A stretch of 64,000 bases of DNA from Marinobacterium rhizophilum DSM 18822 (GTDB taxonomy: Bacteria > Pseudomonadota > Gammaproteobacteria > Pseudomonadales > Balneatricaceae): NCBI RefSeq assembly GCF_000378045.1, contig NZ_KB899097.1, positions 1 to 64,000 on the forward strand, given 5' to 3'. The notes below the pieces were generated by a model. It was not told the origin of the DNA. It saw only the letters and a program-made list of their open reading frames with translations, and did no database searches. The number at the start of each line of letters is the position of its first letter. Position 1 is the first letter of the stretch. A program made the position numbers and the translations under genes. Positions 42,292 to 53,826 of this stretch are shown here, one piece after another.

Positions 42292-43392
42292 TTAGAGGAC
42301 GCGGTTGGTCGTGAGATATTTGCTCGCGCCATCCGGGCCGGTGCCATCGGCATAGAGTGTCACACCCGAGCGCAGGCAGATATTGAGGTTCTCGTGGGAT
42401 GCCGCGGTATCCGCTGGCAACAGATGCTCGACCATGGCTTTTTCTTCCAGCAACTCGCCTTCAGTCGCCTTCATGCGCTCGCGGCTAAACGCGTTAATTT
42501 CAAGCCCCTGCACGATCTGGTAGCGGCCGTAGTCACAGCGCACCGGGAACGAATAGAAAATACCCTTCTCGATGCCGTAGCTGCCGTCGCTGACGATACC
42601 CATGCTGACGAACTCGCCCTGCTCCGTTCCCAGCACCCAGTCGCGCATGTGATCCACAATGCCCTGGGCCGCCGATGCCGCACTCGACACGCCACGGGCC
42701 TTGATGATCTCGCCACCGCGAAACTGGATTTTGGGAATATATTCCTGCGTGTACCAGTCGAAACTGATCTGGTCCATGGCCGCGCGATCCAGAATCGTCG
42801 CCTGGTGCAGATCAGGATACTGCGTTGGGGAATGGTTGCCCCATATCACGACGCGGCGAATATCCCTGGGGCTGGCGCCGGTATGATTGGCCAGAATACC
42901 GCGGGCACGGTTCTGATCAAGGCGGGTCAACGATGTAAACTGCGAGGGGCTCAGATCCGGCGCATTACGGCTTGCAATAAGCGCGTTGGTGTTGGCCGGG
43001 TTACCCACCACCAATACTTTCACATCACGGTTGGCGAAATTATTCAGCGCCCGCCCCTGACGGGTAAAGATCTCGGCATTAACCTCCAGCAGGTCGCTGC
43101 GCTCCATTCCGGCACCACGCGGCCTGGCACCGATCAGCAATGCAAAGTGCGTATTTTTGAAACCGTCCTCGACATTGTCATGCAACGTGATGGTGTGGAG
43201 CAGTGAGTAGGCACAGTCTTCCAGCTCCATCGCAATACCACGCAGCGCTTCCATGGCCTGGGGCACTTCAATCAGCTGCAAAATGACCGGCTGGTCCTTG
43301 CCCATCATTTCCCCGGAGGCAATTTTAAACAGCAAATTATTGGCTATGCTGCCCGCCGCACCGGTAATGGCAATTCGTACAGGTCTTCTCAT
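42292..43392 (-). CDS. mdh: Malate dehydrogenase, with a C-terminal extension
   Basis: 366 residues, about 40 more than the ~326 usual for this group of NAD malate dehydrogenases. Rossmann motif [27 protein letters not shown], substrate loop [14 protein letters not shown], catalytic [14 protein letters not shown] with His. The normal end is near [17 protein letters not shown], after which [41 protein letters not shown] continues to the stop. ATG 43392 has GGAG at six bases; the open frame runs to 43506 without protein character. Interconverts malate and oxaloacetate. Confidence 0.9.
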   Translation of the reverse strand: MRRPVRIAITGAAGSIANNLLFKIASGEMMGKDQPVILQLIEVPQAMEALRGIAMELEDCAYSLLHTITLHDNVEDGFKNTHFALLIGARPRGAGMERSDLLEVNAEIFTRQGRALNNFANRDVKVLVVGNPANTNALIASRNAPDLSPSQFTSLTRLDQNRARGILANHTGASPRDIRRVVIWGNHSPTQYPDLHQATILDRAAMDQISFDWYTQEYIPKIQFRGGEIIKARGVSSAASAAQGIVDHMRDWVLGTEQGEFVSMGIVSDGSYGIEKGIFYSFPVRCDYGRYQIVQGLEINAFSRERMKATEGELLEEKAMVEHLLPADTAASHENLNICLRSGVTLYADGTGPDGASKYLTTNRVL

Positions 43393-43622
43393 AGGGAGCT
43401 CCGTTCTGGAATGCAGGACTAGTAAAATCTTGTATAGAACTACTAATACCAAAGTCGAAAACGTAATGTAAGTTACGTCCTCGACTCTTTTATGACAAAC
43501 CAGCACAAGGCCTGTACCAGGCCCGAGGCAAGATGCTATATGGCAGCCGATTTAACAAACGGCCGCAGCAAGAAGAACAGAAGATTTAGCGTGCAAAGAA
43601 GTGTGGGAACCCAGTACCCGGC

Positions 43623-44399
43623 TCAGACCGCGCGACGAAACAATTTGTAAAAATTATCGCTCGAGGCGGCGGCAATTTCTTCGACTGAAACACCCCGAAT
43701 ATCGGCAATGCAGCGGGCCACTTCAGAGACAAAGCGAGGCTCATTTTTTTTGCCTCGATGAGGCACCGGAGCCAGATAAGGCGAATCAGTTTCTATCAGC
43801 AGGCGCTCCAGCGGCATCTTGCGCACGACTTCACGCAGGTCTGCAGCGTTACGAAAGGTCACAATGCCGGAAAACGAGACAAAATAATTCATCTCCATCG
43901 CGGCAACCGCCATCTCCCAGCTTTCCGTAAAGCAGTGCAGCACACCACCCACATTAGGGTCGCCATGCTGCTCAATCAGCGCCAGGGTATCGGCACGGGC
44001 ATCTCGAGTATGCACAATAAGCGGAAGACCGGTTTGAGTGCTTGCCTGCAGATGACGGATAAAACTGGCTTTTTGCAATTCGGCGGAATCTGCGCTGTAA
44101 AAGTAATCCAGCCCGGTTTCACCGATGGCGATCACCTTGTCACGTGCCGCTTCACGCACCAGCGCTTCAACCTCGACGAGCCCTTCGTCAGAATGCAGCG
44201 GATGGACGCCCACGGAGGCAAAGATGCCATCGTAAGGCTCGATACTTTGATAAAGCGCGGGGAAGGATTCCATACTGACCGATACGCTGAGCAGCGCACC
44301 GACCTGACTGGCGCGGGTCGCCGCCAGCATGGCGTCAAAATCGTTGTTGTAGGGCGCAAGATCAATTTTATCGAGGTGACAATGTGAATCAATAAACAT
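43623..44399 (-). CDS. TatD-family metal-dependent hydrolase (YcfH type)
   Basis: 258 residues, TIM barrel. DSHCHLD (first metal His pair), AIGETGLDYFYS, PLIVHTRDA, LHCFTESWEMA and LLIETDSPYLAP mark the five metal/active-site segments of the family. DNase or exonuclease activity is known for E. coli TatD. Last gene of the block downstream of pilZ, same strand. Confidence 0.92.
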   Translation of the reverse strand: MFIDSHCHLDKIDLAPYNNDFDAMLAATRASQVGALLSVSVSMESFPALYQSIEPYDGIFASVGVHPLHSDEGLVEVEALVREAARDKVIAIGETGLDYFYSADSAELQKASFIRHLQASTQTGLPLIVHTRDARADTLALIEQHGDPNVGGVLHCFTESWEMAVAAMEMNYFVSFSGIVTFRNAADLREVVRKMPLERLLIETDSPYLAPVPHRGKKNEPRFVSEVARCIADIRGVSVEEIAAASSDNFYKLFRRAV

Positions 44400-44431
44400 C
44401 AGACGGGATAAGCTCGGCAGGATAAAGGGTT

Positions 44432-44782
44432 TTACATGGAGTTTGTGCGGCGCCCCGAGTTCAGCGAGCCCGCAAGATAGGTCTCAACCTTGCGCACCAG
44501 GGTATTGTCGTCCGGCGACAGCTGAATTCCGATACCGGGCACGCGACCACCCTGAGCGACCCGTGGCGTTACCCAGATAACCTTGCCGGTTACCGGCAAC
44601 TTGTCCGGTTCGTCCATCAGGCTTAACAACATGAAGACTTCTTCACCGAGCTGATAAGCCCGGGGCGTTGGAATAAAGAGTCCGCCGTTGGTTACAAACG
44701 GCATGAACGCTTTGTAAAGCTCTTCCTTGGTCTGAATGGCCAAGGACAAAATACCATGACTGATGCGCGGCACTAAGGACAT
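44432..44782 (-). CDS. pilZ: PilZ-domain type IV pilus protein
   Basis: 116 residues. Matches the original PilZ protein (non-c-di-GMP-binding branch): KEELYKAFMPFVTNGGLFIPT at the start and VIWVTPRVAQGGRVPGIGIQLSPDDN in the middle. The canonical RxxxR and DxSxxG motifs are absent, as in Pseudomonas PilZ. Needed for type IV pilus extension with PilB. It sits in the standard holB-pilZ-tatD order. Confidence 0.9.
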   Translation of the reverse strand: MSLVPRISHGILSLAIQTKEELYKAFMPFVTNGGLFIPTPRAYQLGEEVFMLLSLMDEPDKLPVTGKVIWVTPRVAQGGRVPGIGIQLSPDDNTLVRKVETYLAGSLNSGRRTNSM

Positions 44783-44804
44783 CGAGCTAAGCTCCCACTC
44801 AGTT

Positions 44805-46449
<1,645 letters not shown>

Positions 46450-47484
46450 TCAGCCCCCGGGCGTCGAGCGGTAGTTTTCACGACGCTTGAGCTGATAACG
46501 TCGTACCGCGGAGTTGTGCTCGGAGAGTCGAGCGGAAAAATGATGACTGCCATCGCCCTTGGCGACAAAGAACAGCCAGGGACCGTCTTCCGGGTTAAGG
46601 GCAGCCTCGATCGCCTCTTCCCCGACCATGGCGATGGGTGTGGGCGGCAGCCCCTCGATCGCATAGGTGTTATAGGGCGTTTGTTTCAGCAGATCAGCGC
46701 GGCGCAAATTCCCCTTGTATTGGTCGCCCATGCCATAAATAACCGTCGGGTCAGTCTGCAGACGCATACCTTGCTGCAGCCGGCGTACGAAAACACCACT
46801 GATACGCGGGCGCTCTTGCGGTACGGCAGTTTCCTTTTCGATGATTGATGCCATGATCAATGCCTCGTAGACCGATGCATAGGGCAGCTCCGCCTGGCGC
46901 TTTTCCCAGGCACGCGCCAGGGTTTCATCCAGTGACGCGCGGGCACGGCGCAACAGATCCAGATCCGACATTCCACGCAAAAACTGGTAGGTTTCAGCCA
47001 GGAACAGGCCTTCAGGGTGCTTATCGGGCTCACCGAGCTGTGCCATGATCTCGCTATCATCGAGCTCACCCAGCGTCTGCAAGAGCACCGTATTGGCCGC
47101 CAGCTGTTCACGCAGCTGGGCAAAACTGGTGCCCTCGACCACGGTAAAGAAATGGCGCAGCGTGTCGCCATCAACCATTTTTTGTAACAGGGCTCGCAGT
47201 GACAAACCCGGTTCCACTTCATACTCACCCGCCTTGACGCGGTGCGCCAGGCCATTAACACGGGCGTAGATGCGCAGGTAAATCGGCCGCTCGACCAGGG
47301 TCGCAGCTTCCAGATCAGCCACGATCTGATTGAACCCCTGGCCCCGCTCAATCAGTAATGTGCGAGTACCATCGACCGGCAACGGGCTGTCGATATAGGC
47401 ATTGATATGCTGCCACACGAAAACACCTAGCAGCAGGGTCAGCAGCATCCCGGCCACCAACAGGGTCATACACTTTTTCAACAC
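46450..47484 (-). CDS. mltG: Endolytic transglycosylase MltG
   Basis: 344 residues. One N-terminal membrane helix (LVAGMLLTLLLGVFVWQHI), a LysM-like region, then the YceG domain with the catalytic Glu in EALIMASIIEKETAVPQERPRISGVFVRRLQQGMRLQTDPTVIYG near residue 215. Cuts nascent glycan strands and ends their synthesis. Overlaps the pabC stop by seven bases. Confidence 0.93.
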   Translation of the reverse strand: MLKKCMTLLVAGMLLTLLLGVFVWQHINAYIDSPLPVDGTRTLLIERGQGFNQIVADLEAATLVERPIYLRIYARVNGLAHRVKAGEYEVEPGLSLRALLQKMVDGDTLRHFFTVVEGTSFAQLREQLAANTVLLQTLGELDDSEIMAQLGEPDKHPEGLFLAETYQFLRGMSDLDLLRRARASLDETLARAWEKRQAELPYASVYEALIMASIIEKETAVPQERPRISGVFVRRLQQGMRLQTDPTVIYGMGDQYKGNLRRADLLKQTPYNTYAIEGLPPTPIAMVGEEAIEAALNPEDGPWLFFVAKGDGSHHFSARLSEHNSAVRRYQLKRRENYRSTPGG

Positions 47485-48323
47485 GCGAGATAATCCTTTG
47501 CTAGCAGCGACTGCAACTGTCGAGTAACAGGTCCTACCGACCAGTGCTGCGCACCCAGCGCCACGACCGGCCAGATATCGATAAGACTGTTACACAGCAT
47601 GACTTCATCCGCCTGCTCAAGTTCAGTTTTGTGAAAACGCCCTTCCACCACCTCGATCCCAGCACGAGCTGCAAGCAACAGCAACTGCGTACGCAGCACC
47701 CCCGCCACGCCACAGCGATCCAGCAGCGGCGCATACAGAATTCCACCACGGACCCAGAGCAGGTTGCTCATGGTACCCTCGACGACAAAGCCTTCGGCGT
47801 CACACAGTATGCCCTCGCGAATCGCGGGATCATTCCATTCGCTGCGCGCCAGCACCTGCTCCAGACGGTTCAAATGCTTGATACCGGCAAGACGGGGATT
47901 CAGCGCCAGTGTCATGTCACACCAACGCACGGTGACGCCTGCCTGAGCAGGCTGATCCGGATACTCCGGCATTGCGGATAGCAGCAGAATACGGGTCGCA
48001 GACACGCCCGCCTGGGGCAAATAACCACGACCACCCGCTCCGCGGGTGATCACGATCTTGAGTACACCGAAGTCCTGCAATTCACACAGGCTGGTAATCC
48101 GCTCAAGGTCATTTTGAAGCTCAGAGAATAAGCTGCGGGTATCGATCGACAGGCGCTCACAGCCATGGCGCAGACGCTCAAGATGCAGATCCAGCAGCAG
48201 GGGTCGACCCGCGCGCAACTGCACAGTTTCGAACAGGCCATCACCGTATGCCAGACCACGATCGGTTACCGCAACAGTGTCGGCAGGAACGCCATTGACC
48301 AGAGTGAAGGGAGATTTATTCAT
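47478..48323 (-). CDS. pabC: Aminodeoxychorismate lyase
   Basis: 281 residues, fold type IV PLP enzyme. GLAYGDGLFETVQLRAGRPLLLDLHLERLRHG near residue 25, the PLP Lys in LAGIKHLNRLEQVLARSE near residue 145, CDAEGFVVEGTMSNLLWV near residue 178. Makes p-aminobenzoate for folate. A terminator-like hairpin separates it from fabF. Confidence 0.92.
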   Translation of the reverse strand: MNKSPFTLVNGVPADTVAVTDRGLAYGDGLFETVQLRAGRPLLLDLHLERLRHGCERLSIDTRSLFSELQNDLERITSLCELQDFGVLKIVITRGAGGRGYLPQAGVSATRILLLSAMPEYPDQPAQAGVTVRWCDMTLALNPRLAGIKHLNRLEQVLARSEWNDPAIREGILCDAEGFVVEGTMSNLLWVRGGILYAPLLDRCGVAGVLRTQLLLLAARAGIEVVEGRFHKTELEQADEVMLCNSLIDIWPVVALGAQHWSVGPVTRQLQSLLAKDYLAC

Positions 48324-48343
48324 AGACGGACACCGAAGCCAAA

Positions 48344-48372
48344 AGCACCCCTGCCTTGCAAGGCAGGGATGC
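48344..48372 (-). terminator. Terminator after fabF
   Basis: A 20-base perfect palindrome CCCTGCCTTGCAAGGCAGGG at 48348-48367 extends to GCAT/ATGC-type flanks, and the minus strand continues with GTGCTTTT. It follows the fabF stop by 15 bases and may limit read-through into pabC. Confidence 0.65.
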
Positions 48373-48383
48373 AGGACAGCGGA

Positions 48384-49622
48384 TCAAATCTTGCGGAACG
48401 CAAGAGTGCCGTTGGTACCACCAAAGCCGAAGGAGTTGGACAGTGCCGTGTCTATGCGGCATTCCTGGGCGACCTTTGGCACATAGTTGAGGTCGCACCC
48501 CTCAGACGGGTTGTCGAGATTGATGGTGGGCGGCGCCACCTGATCACGGATTGCAAGCAGACAGAAGATGGCTTCAACGGCACCGGCGGCACCGAGCAAA
48601 TGCCCCACCATCGACTTGGTGGAGCTCATGCGCACCGCAGAGGCGGCACTGCCGAGCACTCGCTTGGCTGCATTGGACTCGGCCATATCGCCCGCCGGCG
48701 TCGAGGTGCCATGGGCATTGATGTAATGCAGCTCATCCGGATTCATACCCGCATCGCGCAGGGTGTTTTCCATGGCCCGTGCGGCACCCTCGCCAGACTC
48801 TGGCGGAGCGGTCATGTGATAGGCATCGTCGCTCATGCCAAAACCCACAATTTCCGCATAAATCCGTGCACCACGCGCCTTGGCGTATTCATACTCTTCC
48901 AGCACCACAATGCCGGCACCATCACCGAGCACGAAGCCATCGCGGTCGCGATCCCAGGGCCGACTTGCCGCCGTCGGGTCGTCATTGCGGGTCGAGAGCG
49001 CGCGGGCGGCGGCAAAACCACCGATACCCAAGGGGGTATTGGCCATTTCGGCGCCACCGGCAATCATCGCATCAGCATCACCGTATTGAATCATGCGCAT
49101 GGCATGTCCAATGTTGTGCGTACCGGTCGTGCAGGCCGTGGTAATGGCGATATTAGGACCACGCAGACCGTATTTGATCGCCAGGTTTCCGGCAATCATG
49201 TTGATAATGCTGCCCGGCACAAAAAATGGCGAAATGCGGCGTGGACCGCTTTCATTTAAAACGTCGTGATTTTTCTCGATCATCGACAACCCGCCGATGC
49301 CCGAGCCCACCGCACAACCGATGCGATGTGAATTTTCGTCGTTCACTTCCAGACCAGAGTCATCGATCGCCTGAACGGCCGCGGCCATGCCGTACTGGAT
49401 GAACAAGTCCATTTTGCGAGCGTCTTTGACACTCATGTACTGACTGACATCAAACCCCTTAACCGGGGCCGAAAAGCGTGTCGCAAACGCAGATGCATCG
49501 AAGTGGTCAATCGGAGCTGCGCCACTTTTGCCAGCAAGGATATTGTCCCAGGTTTCTTTAACCGTATTACCCACCGGGGTCAGCATTCCGATGCCGGTAA
49601 CCACCACTCTCCTGCGAGACAT
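48384..49622 (-). CDS. fabF: Beta-ketoacyl-ACP synthase II
   Basis: 412 residues, thiolase fold. Catalytic Cys in [19 protein letters not shown] near residue 165, His in [12 protein letters not shown] near residue 304, and His in [18 protein letters not shown] near residue 340. Condenses acyl-ACP with malonyl-ACP. Between acpP and pabC, in the classic order; separated from acpP by a stem-loop. Confidence 0.95.
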   Translation of the reverse strand: MSRRRVVVTGIGMLTPVGNTVKETWDNILAGKSGAAPIDHFDASAFATRFSAPVKGFDVSQYMSVKDARKMDLFIQYGMAAAVQAIDDSGLEVNDENSHRIGCAVGSGIGGLSMIEKNHDVLNESGPRRISPFFVPGSIINMIAGNLAIKYGLRGPNIAITTACTTGTHNIGHAMRMIQYGDADAMIAGGAEMANTPLGIGGFAAARALSTRNDDPTAASRPWDRDRDGFVLGDGAGIVVLEEYEYAKARGARIYAEIVGFGMSDDAYHMTAPPESGEGAARAMENTLRDAGMNPDELHYINAHGTSTPAGDMAESNAAKRVLGSAASAVRMSSTKSMVGHLLGAAGAVEAIFCLLAIRDQVAPPTINLDNPSEGCDLNYVPKVAQECRIDTALSNSFGFGGTNGTLAFRKI

Positions 49623-49655
49623 TGCGATCCTCCAGTTACTCTGGCCGTAAAAAAG

Positions 49656-49690
49656 AAAAGCCGCACTATACTGCGATAGATGCGGCTTTT
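49656..49690 (-). terminator. Stem-loop between acpP and fabF
   Basis: AAAAGCCGCA (49656-49665) pairs with TGCGGCTTTT (49681-49690), with an inner CTAT/ATAG pair. It resembles a rho-independent terminator for the minus strand, placed between acpP and fabF. A partial stop here would raise acpP over fabF transcripts. Confidence 0.75.
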
Positions 49691-49712
49691 CGCTTGTTCT
49701 TAAACGTGTCGA

Positions 49713-49946
49713 TTACTGGTGCGCGTTGATGTAATCGATTGCCAGCTGTACGGTGGTGATTTTTTCAGCTTCTTCGTCAGGAATTTCTGTTTCGAATTCT
49801 TCTTCAAGAGCCATAACCAGCTCTACAGTGTCCAGGGAGTCAGCGCCAAGATCTTCAACGAAAGAGGCTTCGTTGGTCACTTCGTCGCCTTTAACGCCCA
49901 GCTGTTCTGCGATGATTTTCTTTACGCGCTCTTCAATGTTGCTCAT
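49713..49946 (-). CDS. acpP: Acyl carrier protein
   Basis: 77 residues, acidic. The phosphopantetheine Ser is in [19 protein letters not shown] at residue ~37. Helical bundle with typical [19 protein letters not shown] end. Central carrier of fatty acid synthesis with fabD, fabG and fabF of the block. Confidence 0.97.
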   Translation of the reverse strand: MSNIEERVKKIIAEQLGVKGDEVTNEASFVEDLGADSLDTVELVMALEEEFETEIPDEEAEKITTVQLAIDYINAHQ

Positions 49947-50114
49947 AACTCTTCCTATATACTTTTCAACCCGTGCACCCTGTAGATGCGAAACGGGATT
50001 TTATAGATACCGCCATGCCCTAGCAAGCGTGGCGACGTTTATTATCACCGTAAACTGACGGCCAATTATCAACATATTGCCGAAAAAAACAATTGTTTGT
50101 GTCATAAGCCGTAT

Positions 50115-50858
50115 TCAGGCCATGTACATCCCGCCATTGACCTGGATTGTCTCACCAGTGACATAAGCGCCCCCCTGACCGGCCAGGAAGCCCACCACGG
50201 CAGCGATCTCCTCGGGCTGACCGAGACGATTCATTGGAATCTGCGCCTGCAGATGGGCCTTGTGCTCATCCGCCAGGCCACTGGTCATGTCGGTATCAAT
50301 AAAGCCCGGCGCGACGCAGTTAACCGTAATATTACGCGACCCCACCTCACGCGCCAACGCACGCGTAAAGCCTTCCATACCGGACTTGGCCGCGGCATAG
50401 TTCGCCTGCCCCGCATTACCCATGGATGCCACCACCGAGCTGACACTGATAATGCGCCCCCAGCGTGCCTTGGTCATACCCCGCAGGCAAGCCTTGACGA
50501 CACGATAAACCGAGGTGAGATTGGTATTCAACACCGAATCCCACTCATCTTCCTTCATGCGCATCATCAGATTATCACGGGTGATACCGGCATTATTGAC
50601 GAGGATCTCAACCGCACCAAACTCATCCTGAATGCGCTTGATAACCTGCTCAACTGACTCGGTACTGGACACATCCAGCACCAGACCCATGCCTTTGACG
50701 CCTGCTTCACTGAGGTAGGCGCTGATGGTCTGGGCACCGGATTCGCTGGTTGCCGTACCCACCACGATGGCGCCCTGGCTACCCAGATCATGCGCAATTG
50801 CCTTGCCGATTCCACGTGTGGCGCCGGTCACCAGCGCCACTTTACCTTCGATACTCAT
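50115..50858 (-). CDS. fabG: 3-oxoacyl-ACP reductase
   Basis: 247 residues, SDR. Cofactor motif VTGATRGIGKAIAHDLG, active-site Ser in IISVSSVVASMGNAG near residue 138, Tyr and Lys in ANYAAAKSGMEG near residue 152. Uses NADPH. Spaced ~170 bases from acpP with AT-rich sequence, where an acpP promoter is likely; 20 bases from fabD. Confidence 0.95.
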   Translation of the reverse strand: MSIEGKVALVTGATRGIGKAIAHDLGSQGAIVVGTATSESGAQTISAYLSEAGVKGMGLVLDVSSTESVEQVIKRIQDEFGAVEILVNNAGITRDNLMMRMKEDEWDSVLNTNLTSVYRVVKACLRGMTKARWGRIISVSSVVASMGNAGQANYAAAKSGMEGFTRALAREVGSRNITVNCVAPGFIDTDMTSGLADEHKAHLQAQIPMNRLGQPEEIAAVVGFLAGQGGAYVTGETIQVNGGMYMA

Positions 50859-50878
50859 CTGTTGTCCCTTATCGATTT

Positions 50879-51811
50879 TTATTCGCCCAGTGCCTTGGCA
50901 AGGCCTGCGGGCTCGTTAATCGCAACCACATTCAATGCCCTGTGCACCTTCTTGTTCAAGCCGGACAATACCTTGCCAGGACCACACTCGACCAGCGTTT
51001 CAACACCGGCATCAACCATGGCCTGCACCGTACGGGTCCAGAGCACTGGACTGTATAACTGCGCCAGCAGGTTCTCCCGGATCTGTTCCAGCGTCTCCGG
51101 CTTCGCAGCGTCAACGTTCTGCAGCACCGGAATCTGCGGCGCGTTCAGGGCAATGTCCGCCAGCACTGGCGCCATCTGCTCGGCAGCAGGACGCATCAGC
51201 TCACAGTGAGACGGCACACTCACCGGCAGCGGAATCGCACGCTTGGCGCCCGCCGCCTTGCAGGCTTCCATACCGCGCTCAACTGCGTCCTTTTCACCGG
51301 CGATGACAACCTGCCCCGGGCAATTGAAGTTTACCGGCGAGACAACCTGCCCCTGCGCAGCCGCCTCACAGGCACTAGCGATGGCCGCATCGTCCAGCCC
51401 CAGAATGGCTGCCATCGCACCCGTACCCGCAGGTACAGCTTCCTGCATGAAACGGCCGCGCAATTGCACCAGGCGCACGCCATCTGCAAAACCGAGTACG
51501 CCTGCGCACACCAGGGCTGTGTATTCGCCCAGGCTGTGGCCGGCCATCAGCGCGGGCGTGGCACCGCCCTGCTGCTGCCACAGGCGCCATAATGCGACGC
51601 CGGCAGCCAGCAGCGCCGGCTGGGTCACTTCAGTCTTGTTAAGTTCGTCCTCAGGCCCCTGCTGCACCAGCGCCCAGAGATCATACCCCAGCGCCTGGGA
51701 CGCCTCGGCAAAGGTTTCCTGAATAACAGGATACTGTTCGGAGAGTTCAGCCAGCATACCCAAATGCTGGGAACCCTGTCCGGGGAAAACAAAAGCAAGC
51801 GCCTGCGACAT
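50879..51811 (-). CDS. fabD: Malonyl-CoA:ACP transacylase
   Basis: 310 residues. FVFPGQGSQHLGML at the start, the nucleophile GHSLGEYTALVCAGVL near residue 92, and His in PVSVPSHCELMRPAAEQM near residue 201. Loads malonate onto ACP. GAGGAATCC precedes the ATG. Confidence 0.95.
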   Translation of the reverse strand: MSQALAFVFPGQGSQHLGMLAELSEQYPVIQETFAEASQALGYDLWALVQQGPEDELNKTEVTQPALLAAGVALWRLWQQQGGATPALMAGHSLGEYTALVCAGVLGFADGVRLVQLRGRFMQEAVPAGTGAMAAILGLDDAAIASACEAAAQGQVVSPVNFNCPGQVVIAGEKDAVERGMEACKAAGAKRAIPLPVSVPSHCELMRPAAEQMAPVLADIALNAPQIPVLQNVDAAKPETLEQIRENLLAQLYSPVLWTRTVQAMVDAGVETLVECGPGKVLSGLNKKVHRALNVVAINEPAGLAKALGE

Positions 51812-51955
51812 GGATTCCTCGTCTTTGCAATCTTATTGCGATAACCGCCCTACGGGCATAAAGGAGCGGTAGTTTACATGAATAACGGATGCTTGGCAGA
51901 CCGAACCGCCCCGCGAGCCGCCTTAACCCGACACATCGGAACACAGTATAGGCAC

Positions 51956-52972
51956 TCAGACGAGAGACGCAGCAAGCTGCTCGCTGATTCGACTTGGCAC
52001 ATCCATCTTTACTTCGGCCACCGCTTCATCGATCGCGTAACCAAAGCAGGCACGGCCCGCCCCACCATGGCTCTTGACTACGATACCCTGCAGCCCCAGC
52101 AAACTCGCACCGTTACGCCGAGACGGATCGAGCTGCTGCTGCAGCTCCTTCAACACCGGGCGCGCCAGCCAGGCAAGCATGCGCCGATAAAGAGTGCGCC
52201 TAAACGCCGCACCCAGCCCATGCGCAACCAGCCGGGAAACACCCTCGCTACTCTTGAGAGCAATATTGCCCACAAAGCCGTCACAGACCACCACATCGGC
52301 TTTCCCGGCGAAAATATCATCACCTTCCACATAGCCAATATAGTTAAGCCGCCCATACGCCTTGATCAGCGTGGACGCGAGCTTGACCTGCTCATTACCC
52401 TTGATTGCCTCCTGACCGATATTCAGCAATCCAACACGGGGCGCGGCAAGTCCATCCACCGCCTGGGTCATGACAGAGCCCATAATGGCAAACTGCAACA
52501 AATGCTCGGCGCAGCAATCCACATTGGCACCCAGGTCGAGCATGTAGCAGTGCCCGTCCTGCGTAGGCACAGCAGTGACGATGGCCGGCCGGTCGATACC
52601 TTCCAGCATACGCAGCACGCGACGGCCGATGACCATCAGCGCGCCGGTATTACCGGCACTGACACAGGCATTGGCCTGACCATCGGCGACCAGCTGCAAC
52701 GCTATACCAAGAGACGTGTTCTGTCCTTTGCGCAACGCATGGGAAGGCTTTTCATCCATGGCAATAACGCCATCAGCCTGAACAGACTGCAGCCGTTCGC
52801 GCACGGATGCCGGGATATCACGCAGGTAGGGAGTAAAGGAATCAGTTTGACCAACCAGTTTAATGGTCAGACGGGGGTATCGCTCTAGCGCCTCAACGGT
52901 GGCGGGAACCGTAACGCGGGGACCGAAGTCCCCACCCATCGCATCAACCGCAATGGTATAAAAGCCGGACAA
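51956..52972 (-). CDS. plsX: Phosphate acyltransferase PlsX
   Basis: 338 residues. IAVDAMGGDFGPRVTVPA at the start, FVGNIALKSSEGVSRLVAHGL near residue 225, and VVKSHGGAGRACFGYAIDEAVAEV at the end, as in PlsX. Makes acyl-phosphate from acyl-ACP for glycerolipid synthesis. Between rpmF and fabD; 144 bases separate it from fabD, with no obvious terminator. Confidence 0.94.
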   Translation of the reverse strand: MSGFYTIAVDAMGGDFGPRVTVPATVEALERYPRLTIKLVGQTDSFTPYLRDIPASVRERLQSVQADGVIAMDEKPSHALRKGQNTSLGIALQLVADGQANACVSAGNTGALMVIGRRVLRMLEGIDRPAIVTAVPTQDGHCYMLDLGANVDCCAEHLLQFAIMGSVMTQAVDGLAAPRVGLLNIGQEAIKGNEQVKLASTLIKAYGRLNYIGYVEGDDIFAGKADVVVCDGFVGNIALKSSEGVSRLVAHGLGAAFRRTLYRRMLAWLARPVLKELQQQLDPSRRNGASLLGLQGIVVKSHGGAGRACFGYAIDEAVAEVKMDVPSRISEQLAASLV

Positions 52973-52974
52973 GC

Positions 52975-53157
52975 TTAGATTTCGTCCTGCTTGGTAACAA
53001 CCTGACGACCACGGTAAAAACCATCGGCGCTCACGTGGTGACGCATATGAGTTTCGCCAGTGGTGGCTTCAACAGAAAGACTCGGGGTGCCCAGAGCGTC
53101 ATGGGAACGACGCATGTCACGCTTAGACCGGGACTTTTTGTTCTTCTGTACTGCCAT
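52975..53157 (-). CDS. rpmF: 50S ribosomal protein L32
   Basis: 60 residues, [22 protein letters not shown] at the N-terminus. The zinc-binding cysteines found in some L32 proteins are absent, as usual for proteobacteria. Two bases separate it from plsX. Confidence 0.97.
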   Translation of the reverse strand: MAVQKNKKSRSKRDMRRSHDALGTPSLSVEATTGETHMRHHVSADGFYRGRQVVTKQDEI

Positions 53158-53175
53158 GGTGAGATAACTCCTAGT

Positions 53176-53700
53176 TCAACTCTTGTCAGCGTCGGCCTTC
53201 AGCTTGGCCAATACACTGAACGGGTTAGGTTTTTTGGGCTTCACATCTTCCGGGGCGACTTCCCCGAAAGAGGTCTGAATACTACAGTCGTCATGATAAG
53301 GCACTACCGGGAGGTTGAGGATTAACTCCTCCTCCACGACAGACCAGAGCTCGACATCTTCATCCTCAACGATCAGCGGATCATAATGACGTGGCAATGT
53401 TTTAGCCACTTCCTCGCTGGGCGCGACTGCCAGATTAAAGCTGGCTTCGACGTCAACCTCGACGGGCTCCAGACAACGCTGACACGCCATCTGGACCCTG
53501 CCTTCAGCACTGCCGGAAACAGTACGAATACGTTGCGGATCCAGCGAAAACAGAAGATCCACGGTGATCTCACCGTCTTTCTCAACGAGATAAGACTGCA
53601 AGCGCGGCATTCCATTCAGGCTGGCAAGCCCCTGGATACGTACTTCCCGTTCGGCAAGCTTTCGCGGGTCAACTCTTTTCGGTAATGGTCCGTACGACAT
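53176..53700 (-). CDS. yceD: YceD family protein (DUF177)
   Basis: 174 residues. The DUF177 signature is the RVQMACQRCLEPVEVDVEASFNLAV segment near residue 70 (CxRC pair) with DPLIVEDEDVELWSVVEEELILNLPVVPYHDDC. Known to support 23S rRNA accumulation (Synechocystis/plant and E. coli work), exact role unclear. First gene of the rpmF-plsX-fab run, and divergent from maf with ~120 bases between. Confidence 0.92.
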   Translation of the reverse strand: MSYGPLPKRVDPRKLAEREVRIQGLASLNGMPRLQSYLVEKDGEITVDLLFSLDPQRIRTVSGSAEGRVQMACQRCLEPVEVDVEASFNLAVAPSEEVAKTLPRHYDPLIVEDEDVELWSVVEEELILNLPVVPYHDDCSIQTSFGEVAPEDVKPKKPNPFSVLAKLKADADKS

Positions 53701-53826
53701 AAGCGCGCAATTCTAGGGTGCAAAACCCTGACTGTCAAAGAAAAACAGGGGTCTTCCACAGGATTAATTCGGGTTAGTATTCTACGCCGGATAGAATCCC
53801 CTGTAACGCTGAAATGGCATTCAATG

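Noticed and set aside
43393-43506. Possible N-terminal extension of malate dehydrogenase
   Set aside because: No family match, AT-rich, and GGAG precedes the ATG at 43392 at correct spacing.
51878-52888. A 336-codon plus-strand open frame
   Set aside because: Antisense to plsX, which has all family motifs and gene order support.
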